Part shown: positions 31,395 to 39,957 of the stretch, one piece after another
Position numbering within the stretch: the first letter of the stretch is position 1
Layout of the letters: each line of letters begins with the position of its first letter
NCBI RefSeq assembly: GCF_030811835.1
Contig: NZ_JAUSRO010000017.1
Location: forward strand, 1 to 64,000
Source: Variovorax ginsengisoli
GTDB lineage: Bacteria > Pseudomonadota > Gammaproteobacteria > Burkholderiales > Burkholderiaceae_C
Length of the DNA: 64,000 nt
Direction of reading: 5' to 3'
Position numbers and translations under genes: made by a program
Notes under the pieces: generated by a model
The model's input: only the letters and a program-made list of their open reading frames with translations
Database searches by the model: none
What the model was told of the DNA's origin: nothing

Positions 31395-32195
31395 ATGCCA
31401 TCCGATTCCATAAGCCCTGCAACGCCTGCCCTGCGGGGCCGCCATGCGCTGATCACCGGCGCGGGCCGTGGCATCGGCGCAGCCATCGCCCTGCGGCTGG
31501 CGCGCGATGGGGCGCGGTTGACGTTGGTCGGTCGCCATGCCGACACCCTGCAACGCACGGCCGACCGCTTGCCGGCGGGCGCCGAGGTCCAGGTCCTTGC
31601 CTGCGACATCTCGCAGCCCGACGCGGTGGCCGCGGTATTCGCCCAGGCGCGCGCCGGTTTCGGTCCGCTGGCCATGCTGGTGAACAACGCCGGCCAGGCG
31701 CACAGCGCCGCGTTCGGCAAGACCACGCTGGACGACTGGCACCAGATGCTGGCCGTGAACCTGACCGGCACGTTCGTCTGTAGCCAGGCCGCTTTGCCCG
31801 ACATGCTGGCCGCGCGCGCCGGCCGCATCGTCAACATCGCAAGCACGGCGGGCCTGCGCGGCTACGCCTATGTGGCCGCCTACACGGCGGCCAAGCACGG
31901 CGTGATCGGCCTCACACGGGCACTCGCGCTCGAAGTGGCGGCACGCGGCGTCACGGTGAATGCCGTGTGCCCAGGCTATACCGACACCGACATCGTGCGC
32001 GAGGGCATCGAGCGCATCGTGGGCAAGACAGGGCGTTCGGCCGACGATGCACGCGCCGAGTTCGTCAAAAGCAACCCCCAGGGACGCCTGGTGTCGCCCG
32101 ACGAAGTGGCCGACACCGTCGCCTGGCTGTGCGCGGATGGTGCAGCAGCCATCACCGGCCAGTCGATCTCGGTGTCGGGCGGCGAGGTGATGTGA
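31395..32195 (+). CDS. SDR-family oxidoreductase
   Basis: A 266-residue classical short-chain dehydrogenase. The cofactor motif is TGAGRGIG (21-28), NNAG is at 97-100, and the catalytic Ser150, Tyr163 and Lys167 are present. The end GQSISVSGGEVM is typical. It resembles 3-hydroxyacyl/3-hydroxybutyrate dehydrogenases and 3-oxoacyl-ACP reductases; the PGYTDTDIV loop recalls the 3-hydroxybutyrate type. A perfect palindrome lies in its promoter. In related operons such a gene is followed by acyl-CoA enzymes, but here the next gene is a convergent histidine kinase, so it stands alone. Confidence 0.85.
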   Translation: MPSDSISPATPALRGRHALITGAGRGIGAAIALRLARDGARLTLVGRHADTLQRTADRLPAGAEVQVLACDISQPDAVAAVFAQARAGFGPLAMLVNNAGQAHSAAFGKTTLDDWHQMLAVNLTGTFVCSQAALPDMLAARAGRIVNIASTAGLRGYAYVAAYTAAKHGVIGLTRALALEVAARGVTVNAVCPGYTDTDIVREGIERIVGKTGRSADDARAEFVKSNPQGRLVSPDEVADTVAWLCADGAAAITGQSISVSGGEVM

Positions 32196-32216
32196 TCCCG
32201 CTGCCGCCTGCTGCCC

Positions 32217-34280
32217 TTAGCCGGCGGCCTGCATGACTTCCTCGACCTTCACCAACAATGCGTCGTGGTCGAAGGGCTTGACGATGAGCGCCATGTCGAA
32301 CTCCAGAAAACTGCCCTTGGTGGCCACCTCGGCCGCATAGCCGGTCATCAGCAGGATCCTGATCCGGGGCCAACGGCTGCGGGCATAGTCGGCCACCTGG
32401 CGACCGTTCGGGCCGGGCAGTCCGACGTCGGACAACAGAAGATCGAAACGGGTGGTGCCCGCGAGCAGCGCCATGGCCTGGGTGCCGTCGGTCGCCTCCG
32501 TCACGCGCCAGCCGCGCTCTCGCAGCAGATCGACCAGTACCATGCGGACCACCGCGTCGTCTTCGGCAATCAGCACCGACTGGCCACGCTGCTCCGGCGG
32601 CGAGACCGCAGCCTGCTGCAAGTCGCCGGCGTCACCGGTCTCCAGCGAACGCGGCAGGCACAGCCGCACACAGGTGCCCTTGCCCTCGATGCTGTCGATC
32701 GATGCATAGCCGCCGGTCTGGCGCAGGTAGCCGTAGACCATCGACAGCCCGAGCCCGGTTCCCTGGCCGAGCGGCTTGGTCGTATAGAACGGATCGAAGG
32801 CGCGTGACAGCACGCTGGGTGGCATGCCCACGCCCGTGTCGATCACGCAGACCTGGACGAATTCGCCAGCCGCCAGGTCGGTGCCCGCGAGTTCGTCACC
32901 CGACAGCACGACGTTTTCCGCCTCCAGGCTCAGCGTGCCGCCACCGGGCATCGCATCGCGCGCGTTGATGGCCAGGTTGAGCAACGCGCTTTCGAACTGG
33001 TGAACGTCGGTTTTGACCGGCCAGAGGTTGTCGGCCAGCCGCACCGACAACGCGATGTTCTCGCCGCAGGTACTGCGCAGCAACGGCTCGATCGCATAGA
33101 TCGAATCGGCGACCTCGATCACGCGCTCGTCGAGCGCCTGGCGCCGAGAGAACGCCAGCAGTCGCTGCGTGAGTGCGGAGGCCCGGCGCGCCGAGGCGAT
33201 GCCGGCGTCGATGTAGCGATCGAGCGTGTCGTCACCGTTGCTTGCAAGCCGTTTGCGGATCACCTGCAGCGGCAGCACGATGCCCTGCAGCATGTTGTTG
33301 AAGTCGTGTGCGATGCCGCCAGTGAGTTGGCCCACGGCTTCCATCTTCTGGGCCTGGCGCAACTGCTCCTCGGTGTCCGCGGCGCGTTGTGCCAGGCTGG
33401 CATTGTCCCGGGTCAGCCGATCGGAAATGGCCAGTTGGTCGGTCACGTCGGCCCCCACCACGAGGATGCCGTTGACCGCCTTGCCAGCCGCCTGCAGCGG
33501 CTGATAGATGAAATTCACGAAGCGGCGTTCGGGCGGCGCGTCCGGGGTCCGCCGGAACTGGATCTCCGTACCGCTGCCGACAACGGCACGGCCACTGTGA
33601 TACGCCTCATCGAGCATTTCGAAGAAGCCTTGACCCTCAACCTCCGGCAGGGCTTCGCGCACGGTCTTGCCGATCGGATCGCGGTGACCGATCAGCGCGC
33701 GGTAGGACGCGTTGGTCAGCGAGAAGCGGTGCTCGGGGCCTTCGAGAAAGGCCATGAAGCTGGGGCTGGCATCGAACAGCGATTCCAGCTGCCGAGCCTG
33801 CGCTGCCACCGCGCGTTCGGAGATGACGCGCTGCGTGATTTCGCTGCAGGCGCAGAACATGCCGAGCACAGCGCCGTCGTCGTCGCGCACGGGCGTGTAC
33901 GAAAAGGAAAAGTGCGTCTCCTCCGGGTAGCCATTGCGCAGCATCTCGAACGCGATGTCGTCCATCTGCGTGCTGCGGCCGGCATAGGCGGCTGAGATGA
34001 TCGGCTCGACCCGGTCCCATATTTCGTACCAGACCTTACAGAAGGGCTGCCCCATGGCCGAAGGATGGCGCGCGCCGAGCATCTCGGCATAGTGGTCGTT
34101 GTAGAGCGTGACCTGGGAAGGCCCCCACACGATCAATACGCCTTGCTTGACTTCGAGCATCAGCCCCACGAGGGTGCGCAACTGCGCTGGCCACGACGAC
34201 GGCGGCCCCAGCGGAGAATTCGACCAATCCAGCTGTCGCAGCAGCCTTCCGGTGTCGCCACCGCCTTCCAGAAACTTCAT
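32217..34280 (-). CDS. hybrid histidine kinase with PAS sensors and C-terminal receiver
   Basis: A 687-residue soluble hybrid kinase. ATG at 34280 is preceded by GGGAGG; an earlier frame start at 34325 is unlikely. The first PAS-like domain covers about 30-155, a second PAS about 165-285, then a coiled coil. HisKA has His325 (GGIAHDFNNML), HATPase_c contains NLAINARDA and the DTGVGM and GLGLSMVYG boxes, and a receiver occupies the last 120 residues (AEDDAVV, LLLSDVGLPG with phospho-Asp, and the IVKPFD lysine). No membrane segment is seen, so the signal is intracellular. No partner regulator is adjacent. Confidence 0.9.
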   Translation of the reverse strand: MKFLEGGGDTGRLLRQLDWSNSPLGPPSSWPAQLRTLVGLMLEVKQGVLIVWGPSQVTLYNDHYAEMLGARHPSAMGQPFCKVWYEIWDRVEPIISAAYAGRSTQMDDIAFEMLRNGYPEETHFSFSYTPVRDDDGAVLGMFCACSEITQRVISERAVAAQARQLESLFDASPSFMAFLEGPEHRFSLTNASYRALIGHRDPIGKTVREALPEVEGQGFFEMLDEAYHSGRAVVGSGTEIQFRRTPDAPPERRFVNFIYQPLQAAGKAVNGILVVGADVTDQLAISDRLTRDNASLAQRAADTEEQLRQAQKMEAVGQLTGGIAHDFNNMLQGIVLPLQVIRKRLASNGDDTLDRYIDAGIASARRASALTQRLLAFSRRQALDERVIEVADSIYAIEPLLRSTCGENIALSVRLADNLWPVKTDVHQFESALLNLAINARDAMPGGGTLSLEAENVVLSGDELAGTDLAAGEFVQVCVIDTGVGMPPSVLSRAFDPFYTTKPLGQGTGLGLSMVYGYLRQTGGYASIDSIEGKGTCVRLCLPRSLETGDAGDLQQAAVSPPEQRGQSVLIAEDDAVVRMVLVDLLRERGWRVTEATDGTQAMALLAGTTRFDLLLSDVGLPGPNGRQVADYARSRWPRIRILLMTGYAAEVATKGSFLEFDMALIVKPFDHDALLVKVEEVMQAAG

Positions 34281-34351
34281 CACGCCCCTCCCGGCTGTGG
34301 AGCAGGGATTATGTGACGTTGCCAAACGGCTGCGGCGTGAGACAGTGCCGA

Positions 34352-34759
34352 CTATCCGGGCGCACCGAACGCCGTGACCACATAGTCGGCGAGCAGGAGG
34401 CCGCGCTCGGCCGCAATGGCGCGCAAGCGCGCTTCGATCTCCGGGTCGAAGAACTCATGGACTTCGCCCGTGACCGTGCACACCAGATGGCCATGGTGCT
34501 GTTGACCATCGTTGAGCTCGAAGACAGCGCGGCCATTGCCGAGCTGGCTCTTCTTCAATACACCGGTTTGTTCGAACTGCGAGAGCACCCGATACACCGT
34601 GGCCAGTCCGAAATCGGCCTGCTCCGCGACGAGCAGTCGATACACATCCTCGGCCGCCAGGTGCCGTTGCGTGCTCTGTCGGAACAGATCCAGGATTTTC
34701 AGCCGCGGCAAGGTGGCCTTCAAACCGCTCTGGGCGAGGTCTGCGGAATTGGCAAGCAT
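34352..34759 (-). CDS. Fur-family regulator with reduced metal-site cysteines
   Basis: A 135-residue protein of the ferric uptake regulator family: winged helix with LKATLPRLKILDLF and FGLATVYRVLSQFE, then a dimerisation domain. The usual motif HHDHLIC-x2-C is altered to HHGHLVCTVTG: the Asp is Gly and the second Cys is Thr-Gly, and there is no C-terminal Cys pair. It therefore lacks the structural zinc site. The DNA-reading helix looks normal. It is likely a Fur paralogue with changed metal response. A terminator separates it from the upstream hemP gene. Confidence 0.85.
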   Translation of the reverse strand: MLANSADLAQSGLKATLPRLKILDLFRQSTQRHLAAEDVYRLLVAEQADFGLATVYRVLSQFEQTGVLKKSQLGNGRAVFELNDGQQHHGHLVCTVTGEVHEFFDPEIEARLRAIAAERGLLLADYVVTAFGAPG

Positions 34760-34819
34760 GAAAGGTCAGAAGGGAGCGCGGGAAAAAATGCATGGCTGGC
34801 CGGCGAACCACTGGCTAGC

Positions 34820-34854
34820 AAAAAACGACCCCAGCGCAGTCTGCGCCGAAGTCG
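34820..34854 (-). terminator. Rho-independent terminator after hemP
   Basis: On the minus strand, an outer CGAC/GTCG stem and an inner GCGCA/TGCGC stem with loop GAC are followed by six T. It lies 14 bases past the hemP stop, so hemP is probably transcribed alone and the Fur-like gene has its own promoter or depends on read-through. Confidence 0.7.
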
Positions 34855-34868
34855 CCCCACGATGAAAA

Positions 34869-35117
34869 CTATTTGGTGAGGATCAGCTTGCCCAGACGGG
34901 TGGCCTGCAGGCGATAGACAAATCCATTGTGCGCAATTTCAACTGCAGGACGGCCCTGTAGAAGCGCGGCGCTGTCGAGGCTGCCGACGTCGACGCCCAC
35001 GGCCGATGTCGTTGCTTGCGCTGGGGCGTTCGCTGGACCGGGCTTCGCGGATGCGGCACTGGGCGCACGACGAAAACGGGTGCCGGAGAGCGAAGGGTTG
35101 AGTGTCAAGGTCTGCAT
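34869..35117 (-). CDS. hemP: hemin uptake protein HemP
   Basis: An 82-residue protein with a disordered Ser/Ala/Pro-rich N-terminal half and the HemP signature at the end: SLDSAALLQGRPAVEIAHNG then YRLQATRLGKLILTK. HemP peptides are iron-regulated and are needed for heme-receptor gene expression in Burkholderia-type bacteria. AAGGA precedes the start. A Fur-box-like palindrome lies 55 bases upstream and a terminator directly follows. No heme receptor is next to it. Confidence 0.9.
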   Translation of the reverse strand: MQTLTLNPSLSGTRFRRAPSAASAKPGPANAPAQATTSAVGVDVGSLDSAALLQGRPAVEIAHNGFVYRLQATRLGKLILTK

Positions 35118-35172
35118 GGGCGTCTTCCTTCAAGCATTGAAACAACGTCTCGATGCCTGAAGTATAGCAGCA

Positions 35173-35191
35173 AATAGCAATGATTCTTATT
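35173..35191 (-). promoter_or_regulatory. Fur box upstream of hemP
   Basis: AT-rich 19-base element (AATAAGAATCATTGCTATT read on the minus strand) matching 11 of 19 positions of the classic Fur consensus, with the core ATAAGAATCATT matching 10 of 12. It lies between hemP and the L,D-transpeptidase end in otherwise GC-rich DNA, where the hemP promoter must be. Confidence 0.65.
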
Positions 35192-35215
35192 CGCGAAAAA
35201 AACCTGCAGCGTGCG

Positions 35216-35848
35216 TCAGTGCGTTGCCTTGGCTTCGTTCAGGAAGCCGAAGCGCCGTGCCGCTGGCATGGTCTCCGGCAATACATACACCACCCCTCGC
35301 GTGTCGCCCAGAGCAGGCTTGATGTAGCGGTCGTAAAAGGTGGCTGGCACGTTGATGCAACCGTACGAGATCCGATTGTCGGCAACGCTCGGCGTCGCCA
35401 GTCGTTCCAACCGCCGGTCTGCCTTGTTCGCCGTGCGGACCCGGTGCATCGAGATGGCTGCGTCATAGTCAACCCACACGATGTCTTCGCCTTGCAGGTT
35501 GCGCCCAGGTTCGGAGTCGAAGCGCCCTGCCGGGGTGGTTCGTTCCTCGGGCCGGATATCGGCCATCTTGCGCTCGCCGATGCCCGGGACGGAATCATCG
35601 CCACGCGCCAGGCCCAGCAGCACCGCAGAAGAGCCCATGAGCCGACCGTTGGCGTCATATACAGAGACGCGTGCGCGGGTTTTATCGATCACTGCGAACG
35701 CGTTTCCCTTGTTGTCGCCTGCGGCCACGGCCGCCTGGGCCAATTGGGCGGACTCGCTGGTCGTGGACGGCGGCTTGGCCTGGGCGGCCACGGCCATCGC
35801 GGCCAGTGTGAGGGGTAGCAAAGATCGATACAGAAGGCGATATGTCAT
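35216..35848 (-). CDS. exported L,D-transpeptidase (YkuD domain)
   Basis: A 210-residue protein with a signal peptide (LLPLTLAAMAVAAQA). The mature domain carries the YkuD active-site pattern: ISMHRV supplies the histidine and ISYGCINVP the catalytic cysteine. The usual SHGC is SYGC here. These enzymes form 3-3 peptidoglycan cross-links or attach lipoprotein, in the periplasm. RPEERTTPAGRFDSEPG matches the conserved TP-G-F segment. It is monocistronic, followed by the hemP control region. Confidence 0.8.
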   Translation of the reverse strand: MTYRLLYRSLLPLTLAAMAVAAQAKPPSTTSESAQLAQAAVAAGDNKGNAFAVIDKTRARVSVYDANGRLMGSSAVLLGLARGDDSVPGIGERKMADIRPEERTTPAGRFDSEPGRNLQGEDIVWVDYDAAISMHRVRTANKADRRLERLATPSVADNRISYGCINVPATFYDRYIKPALGDTRGVVYVLPETMPAARRFGFLNEAKATH

Positions 35849-35976
35849 GTGCAGACCCGATCAACGTGAACCCATGGAATGTCTCATGGCGCTGGAGATG
35901 CTAGCCCGTTGGCCGCCCCACCCGGTCGGCCGTTAGCGCCGCGCCCTGTAGGAAGGTGGGCCCGCGATCACACGGG

Positions 35977-36519
35977 TTACCGACGGGCCTTGCCCCACTT
36001 GCGCGCCAGATGGTCAAGCGCCGCCTGAGCGGAATCGACAATGGTCGTGGACCGCGCGATCATCAGGTTCAGGCGCTGGCCAAGACCCTCGACCATGACC
36101 CCGCCGTCAACTTCGCGCCATTCGCCGTCGTCGGCACGCATGCAAGGGATGGCTGCAGCAACCCGGTCGGCGTAGCTCCCGGGCCGCACCCCATACGCCA
36201 CCACCGGCTTGCCGAGCGCGACCGCATAGCCGACCTCGAACACCGTCCCTGAATCGGGTTCCAGTCCGCGAAAGTCCTGCAGGTTGGCAATGACGGCGTC
36301 CGCGCTGCGGATCAGCGCCACATTCCCTTCATAGATGCGCTGCGCGATCAATCCGGCGTCTTGCAGGTTGGCATCCACTTCGTTATCCGTCGGCGCCACA
36401 CCCTCCATGCCCAGCAAATCGCACTGGGCCTTCAGCCGGCGATAGATCGCTGCGGCATCGGTGTGGAAAACGTCGGGGCCCGCCAGGTAGATGCGCGGGC
36501 GAGAGGATGTTGAATTCAA
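35977..36519 (-). CDS. nucleoside 2-deoxyribosyltransferase
   Basis: A 180-residue protein of the NDT family. The N-terminal motif IYLAGPDVF and the central DSGTVFEVGYAVALGKPV, with its catalytic Glu, are present, as is ANLQDFRG. These cytosolic enzymes move 2-deoxyribose between purine and pyrimidine bases for nucleoside salvage; some relatives act on DNA-modification nucleotides. Length fits the family (about 150-180). It stands alone, divergent from the ribbon-helix-helix gene. Confidence 0.85.
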   Translation of the reverse strand: MNSTSSRPRIYLAGPDVFHTDAAAIYRRLKAQCDLLGMEGVAPTDNEVDANLQDAGLIAQRIYEGNVALIRSADAVIANLQDFRGLEPDSGTVFEVGYAVALGKPVVAYGVRPGSYADRVAAAIPCMRADDGEWREVDGGVMVEGLGQRLNLMIARSTTIVDSAQAALDHLARKWGKARR

Positions 36520-36627
36520 TGGGCTTCCTGTGAATGAAGTTGGGGTTGGACCTCGGTCGTTGCGTTTTTCTTTGAACCGCAGGCGATGGTAGCGCGGTGC
36601 ATTTCTTTAAAAAAAACATCCATATAC

Positions 36628-36649
36628 CATCCATATGGATGTTTATAAT
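36628..36649 (+). promoter_or_regulatory. autoregulatory promoter of the ribbon-helix-helix gene
   Basis: A perfect 14-base palindrome CATCCATATGGATG (36628-36641), preceded by the partial direct copy CATCCATATACC at 36617, is followed by a consensus -10 TATAAT at 36644-36649. The start codon is only 6 bases past the -10 element, so transcription would begin at about the ATG, giving a leaderless mRNA. Placement fits autorepression by the RHH protein. Confidence 0.65.
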
Positions 36650-36654
36650 GCGTC

Positions 36655-37080
36655 ATGACCTCAGCTTCCACCCGTGCGCCTGACCGCCTCAAGCCGCCTG
36701 ATTCCGAGAAGATCACCATCAATCTTGGCTATGTCGATCTCGGCCAAGTCGATCTGTTGGTCATGGAAGGCTTCTATTCGAACCGTACGGACTTCATTCG
36801 TACGGCCATCCGCAACCACTTGGCGACCCACACCGATGTGCTGCGGCAAGTCGTCGCGCGCAAGATGCTGGTGCTAGGACTGCAACGCTTCGGGGTTTCG
36901 GACTTGGAGGCCGCGCGCCAGGCGGGACACAAGCTCCAGATTCGGGTTCTCGGCCTGGCAATCATTGATTCCGATGTAAGTGCTGACTTAGCGACGCAAA
37001 CCATTGATTCGATCACGGTGCTCGGCGCCTTGCAGGCCAGCGCGGCGGTAAGAAGCGCATTGGCATCGCGCATTCGTTGA
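36655..37080 (+). CDS. ribbon-helix-helix (CopG-type) regulator
   Basis: A 141-residue protein. A short tail is followed by a ribbon-helix-helix fold at about 18-60: the strand KITINLGYVDLGQVD, then MEGFYSNRTDFIRTAIRNHL, a typical CopG/NikR-like second helix. The C-terminal part (about 70-141) is a small domain without a recognised ligand site. Palindromes in its promoter suggest it represses its own operon. It ends 20 bases before the esterase gene, so the pair is probably one operon. Confidence 0.75.
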   Translation: MTSASTRAPDRLKPPDSEKITINLGYVDLGQVDLLVMEGFYSNRTDFIRTAIRNHLATHTDVLRQVVARKMLVLGLQRFGVSDLEAARQAGHKLQIRVLGLAIIDSDVSADLATQTIDSITVLGALQASAAVRSALASRIR

Positions 37081-37100
37081 ACTCTTCCTCAGGACCCTCC

Positions 37101-38246
37101 ATGAACCCGCTTCTCCAAAGCCTGATGCAAAAGTCGGCGTTGCACGATCGAACAAGCGCACTCCTCAGCGCCACAGAGCGAATCCAGCAAGGTCTGCGCA
37201 AGGCTGTATGGCAGGCGACGGCGCACGGCGACCCGACCGTGACGCCTAACCCGGCGAACGCATCGGTGATCGATGTGGATGCACGCGTGATCGACGACGG
37301 CAAGGCCCGGCGCGCGTCGGAGCAAGCTTCGGTGGTCGCACGTGGCGCCCGCGAGGAAGCCCCCGCTGAGCAAGCCGAACGCTGGGCGCCTGGTCAATTC
37401 AGCCACCAAGGCCGCACCCTGGCCTTCCGGCTCTACGAACCACCCCCCGTTGCCGATCCCAGCGGCGCACCCGCCTCACCCAAGGCACTGGTACTGATGC
37501 TCCATGGCTGCACCCAGGACGCTGCTGATTTCGCAGCGGGCACCCAGATGAATGCATTGGCACGAACCCATGGCGTGATGGTGCTTTACCCGGAGCAGAC
37601 GGCGCATGCCCACTCCCAGAAATGCTGGAACTGGTTCAAGCCGCAGCACCAGCAGCGCGGTCGAGGTGAACCTGCCCTGCTGGCAGCGCTGACGCAATCT
37701 GTCGTGGCTCGACACAACGTCGACCCGTCCAGGGTCTATGTTGCCGGCCTGTCGGCGGGTGGCGCCATGGCAGACATCATGGGGCGTTGCTATCCGGACC
37801 TGTTCGCCGCTGTCGGCGTGCACTCGGGGCTGCCACGCGGCGCAGCGAACGATCTGATGTCGGCCCTGGCCGCCATGCGTGGCGGCGGTGCGCCCGTTGC
37901 GGGTGATCCTGGCACCAGCCCACCGTTGATCGTGTTCCATGGCGACGCCGACGCCACAGTCAGTCCCGTCAACGGTACCGCATTGGTTCAAGCCGTTCTA
38001 CAACAGCCGGCGGTGCAGCACGTCACGGAGAATGCGCAGACAGGCATTTCGCCCCGGGGACAACGCTTCACCCGTGAAATTCACCGCCGGGTGGATGGGG
38101 TGACCGCGGTAGAGCTTTGGCAACTGCATGGTGCCGGCCACGCGTGGGCAGGCGGCAGTCCGCAAGGCAGCTTCACGGACCCGCTGGGCGTGGATGCCAG
38201 CGCCGAGATGCTGCGATTCTTCCTCGAACATCGCCGCAGTTCGTAA
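37101..38246 (+). CDS. PHB depolymerase-family esterase (alpha/beta hydrolase)
   Basis: A 381-residue protein of the esterase_PHB family. Residues 120-360 hold the hydrolase: oxyanion region VLMLHGCTQ, nucleophile GLSAGGAM, acid in FHGDADATV and histidine in GAGHAWAGG. No signal peptide is seen and the N-terminal 110 residues look poorly structured, as in cytosolic members whose substrates are short polyesters or feruloyl esters. The start at 37101 has AGGA upstream. It is co-transcribed with the RHH regulator. Confidence 0.85.
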   Translation: MNPLLQSLMQKSALHDRTSALLSATERIQQGLRKAVWQATAHGDPTVTPNPANASVIDVDARVIDDGKARRASEQASVVARGAREEAPAEQAERWAPGQFSHQGRTLAFRLYEPPPVADPSGAPASPKALVLMLHGCTQDAADFAAGTQMNALARTHGVMVLYPEQTAHAHSQKCWNWFKPQHQQRGRGEPALLAALTQSVVARHNVDPSRVYVAGLSAGGAMADIMGRCYPDLFAAVGVHSGLPRGAANDLMSALAAMRGGGAPVAGDPGTSPPLIVFHGDADATVSPVNGTALVQAVLQQPAVQHVTENAQTGISPRGQRFTREIHRRVDGVTAVELWQLHGAGHAWAGGSPQGSFTDPLGVDASAEMLRFFLEHRRSS

Positions 38247-38272
38247 GCGCCCGCTTCACGCACAAGGCGCTT
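38245..38272. terminator. hairpin between convergent esterase and rep genes
   Basis: Perfect arms AAGCGCC and GGCGCTT 14 bases apart, placed between the two convergent stops. No T-run follows, so terminator activity is uncertain. It also marks the left edge of the replicon module. Confidence 0.35.
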
Positions 38273-39627
38273 CAGTCCAACAGCGGCTGAGCCACCTCGA
38301 CGTTCCAGTCCGGGCCGTAAGTCGCCTCGGCATAAGCCTGCACCACCTTGGAGCCGAGCAGCCCATGGAGCACGTCGCCCTGCGCCGCGCGCCGACTGAT
38401 CACCGGACTGAGCAGACCTTTGCTTGCCAGGTCCTGCAAGGCCCGGTCGACCCAAACCTGCCGGTGCGGCGGACTGAGCAACTCCACCTCAGCGCGGATG
38501 GCGCGGATCCGCTTGCCCATCCAGCCATCGTCTGCCTGGGTGGAGAGGGGTCGTTGGGCATGGGGTGCCGGTGCGGATACAACCACCTCCCGGTCGACTG
38601 CGGGCAGCGCGGACGGCGGCCCGTCGAGACCATCGTCGTTGCGCAACAAGGAGCGCAGGTACGAATAGGCATTGTCGACCCGGCGCAGGTTGCCATTGGC
38701 AGCGCGACGCTCCAGCGCATCGAGCTTTTCACGGACCAGCGCGTCACCGAACTCCTTGAGCAAGGCGTCGAGCTTGATTTCCCGGATGCCCAGCGTCTCG
38801 GCCCGCAGCGCGAGGTTCGCGTCGACCGGCTCCTTGTCGCCACTGCGCGTCGGCGCCTTGATCTTCTTGCGTACGGCAAACTGGACTTCGTTGACCACCC
38901 TGCCCTGCTTGTGCTCAATGAGCTCGATCTCGAGATCGGTTTCCTCGTTGATCTCTGCCACGGCCTCCTTGATGCGCTCGTTCTTGAACTTGCGCCATTC
39001 ACGGCGATCGCCGCCGGGCATGTTGCTCAGCGCATCCGTCCACCATGAAATCGGCTTGCGGCTGGTCACACCGCCGGGGTTGTCGCGGTAACGCACGCAG
39101 ATCTCGTAAAGCGCAATGCCGGCGTAAGTGCCCAGCTTGGCCAGCACTTCCAGATCAATGCGCGCCCAGCGCGACGGGTCGCGCAATACAGCCATGATGG
39201 ACGGAGGGAACGACCAGCTCACCCAGTTCTCGCCGCGGCGGACTTCGAGAACCACTTCCGACAGCATCGAGAAGCCGCGCCACTTGATGCCATCACCCGG
39301 CGCGGTGGACTCCCAATCCACTTCAAGGCTGCGCATCTCGCTCAGATACCGCTTGGCCGCGGTCCGGTCATTGCCGGCCGAACCCGTGGTCCGGAGAATG
39401 GCGGCCAGCGGCGCCTCGAACAGAAAGTCGGCAGGCGGCATGGCCTCCATCGCATCGAGACGCGCCTGCGATACCTGGAGCAGCACGGTGTAAATGCGAC
39501 GGGCAGTCAGTGTCACACGTGCAGAACGCGGGACCATGACCACCATCTCATGCGGCTTGCGCAACTCCACCGCCTCGGCCGCGCTCTCCGCAGGCCCAAA
39601 CGCATGATCACCGGTTGCTTTGCTCAT
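38272..39627 (-). CDS. plasmid/chromid replication initiation protein (Rep)
   Basis: A 451-residue initiator of the Rep_3-like winged-helix superfamily found on Burkholderiales megaplasmids and second chromosomes. The first winged helix covers about 30-160 (VTLTARRIYTVLLQVSQ is the typical opening); the second covers about 165-300 (LGTYAGIALYEICVRYRDNP, a Rep signature, and WWTDALSN). The remainder is a charged C-terminal region. ATG at 39627 is used; TTG 39633 is alternative. Iterons start 64 bases upstream. It should bind iterons and open the origin with DnaA. Confidence 0.88.
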   Translation of the reverse strand: MSKATGDHAFGPAESAAEAVELRKPHEMVVMVPRSARVTLTARRIYTVLLQVSQARLDAMEAMPPADFLFEAPLAAILRTTGSAGNDRTAAKRYLSEMRSLEVDWESTAPGDGIKWRGFSMLSEVVLEVRRGENWVSWSFPPSIMAVLRDPSRWARIDLEVLAKLGTYAGIALYEICVRYRDNPGGVTSRKPISWWTDALSNMPGGDRREWRKFKNERIKEAVAEINEETDLEIELIEHKQGRVVNEVQFAVRKKIKAPTRSGDKEPVDANLALRAETLGIREIKLDALLKEFGDALVREKLDALERRAANGNLRRVDNAYSYLRSLLRNDDGLDGPPSALPAVDREVVVSAPAPHAQRPLSTQADDGWMGKRIRAIRAEVELLSPPHRQVWVDRALQDLASKGLLSPVISRRAAQGDVLHGLLGSKVVQAYAEATYGPDWNVEVAQPLLD

Positions 39628-39690
39628 GGGCAATCATATGTCCACACAAGCTTGGACGCAACACACCGCGCTTGCATGCTGAATCGGCCG

Positions 39691-39957
39691 AGTAAATCGC
39701 GGACATATCGACCTCGAGGGGGAACAAGAGCGCGGTTAAATCACGGACGTTTGGGGTTGGAAGCCCCCTACGTGGTCGTCCGATGGACGCGTAAGTCACG
39801 GACGGAAGCCGATTTTCGCGTTTGGAAGGTCCCAAAAGCCGTCCAAACAGGCTGTGGATAACTGTATGCGGGTGCCACGTAGATCACGGACACTTGCCGC
39901 GTAGATCACGGACGCAATCGAGCAAAGCACGGACAGAAGCGAGTAGATCACGGACGC
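39691..39957. repeat. seven iterons of the replication origin
   Basis: Seven copies of a GTAGATCACGGAC-like repeat, all in one direction, with cores starting at 39692, 39736, 39791, 39879, 39901, 39922 and 39943. Core variants are GTAAATCGCGGAC, TTAAATCACGGAC, GTAAGTCACGGAC, GTAGATCACGGAC (three copies) and GCAAAGCACGGAC. The spacings 44, 55, 88, 22, 21 and 21 are near multiples of 11, so all face about one side of the helix. They lie upstream of rep, as expected for Rep binding. Confidence 0.9.
39853..39861 (-). promoter_or_regulatory. DnaA box
   Basis: TGTGGATAA, the exact complement of the consensus TTATCCACA, lies between iterons 3 and 4. A one-mismatch copy, TGTGCATAA, is at 40153-40161 in front of parA. 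Confidence 0.8.

Noticed and set aside
34352..35117. hemP and the Fur-like gene as one operon
   Set aside because: A strong hairpin plus six T lies between them on the coding strand, so separate transcription is more likely.
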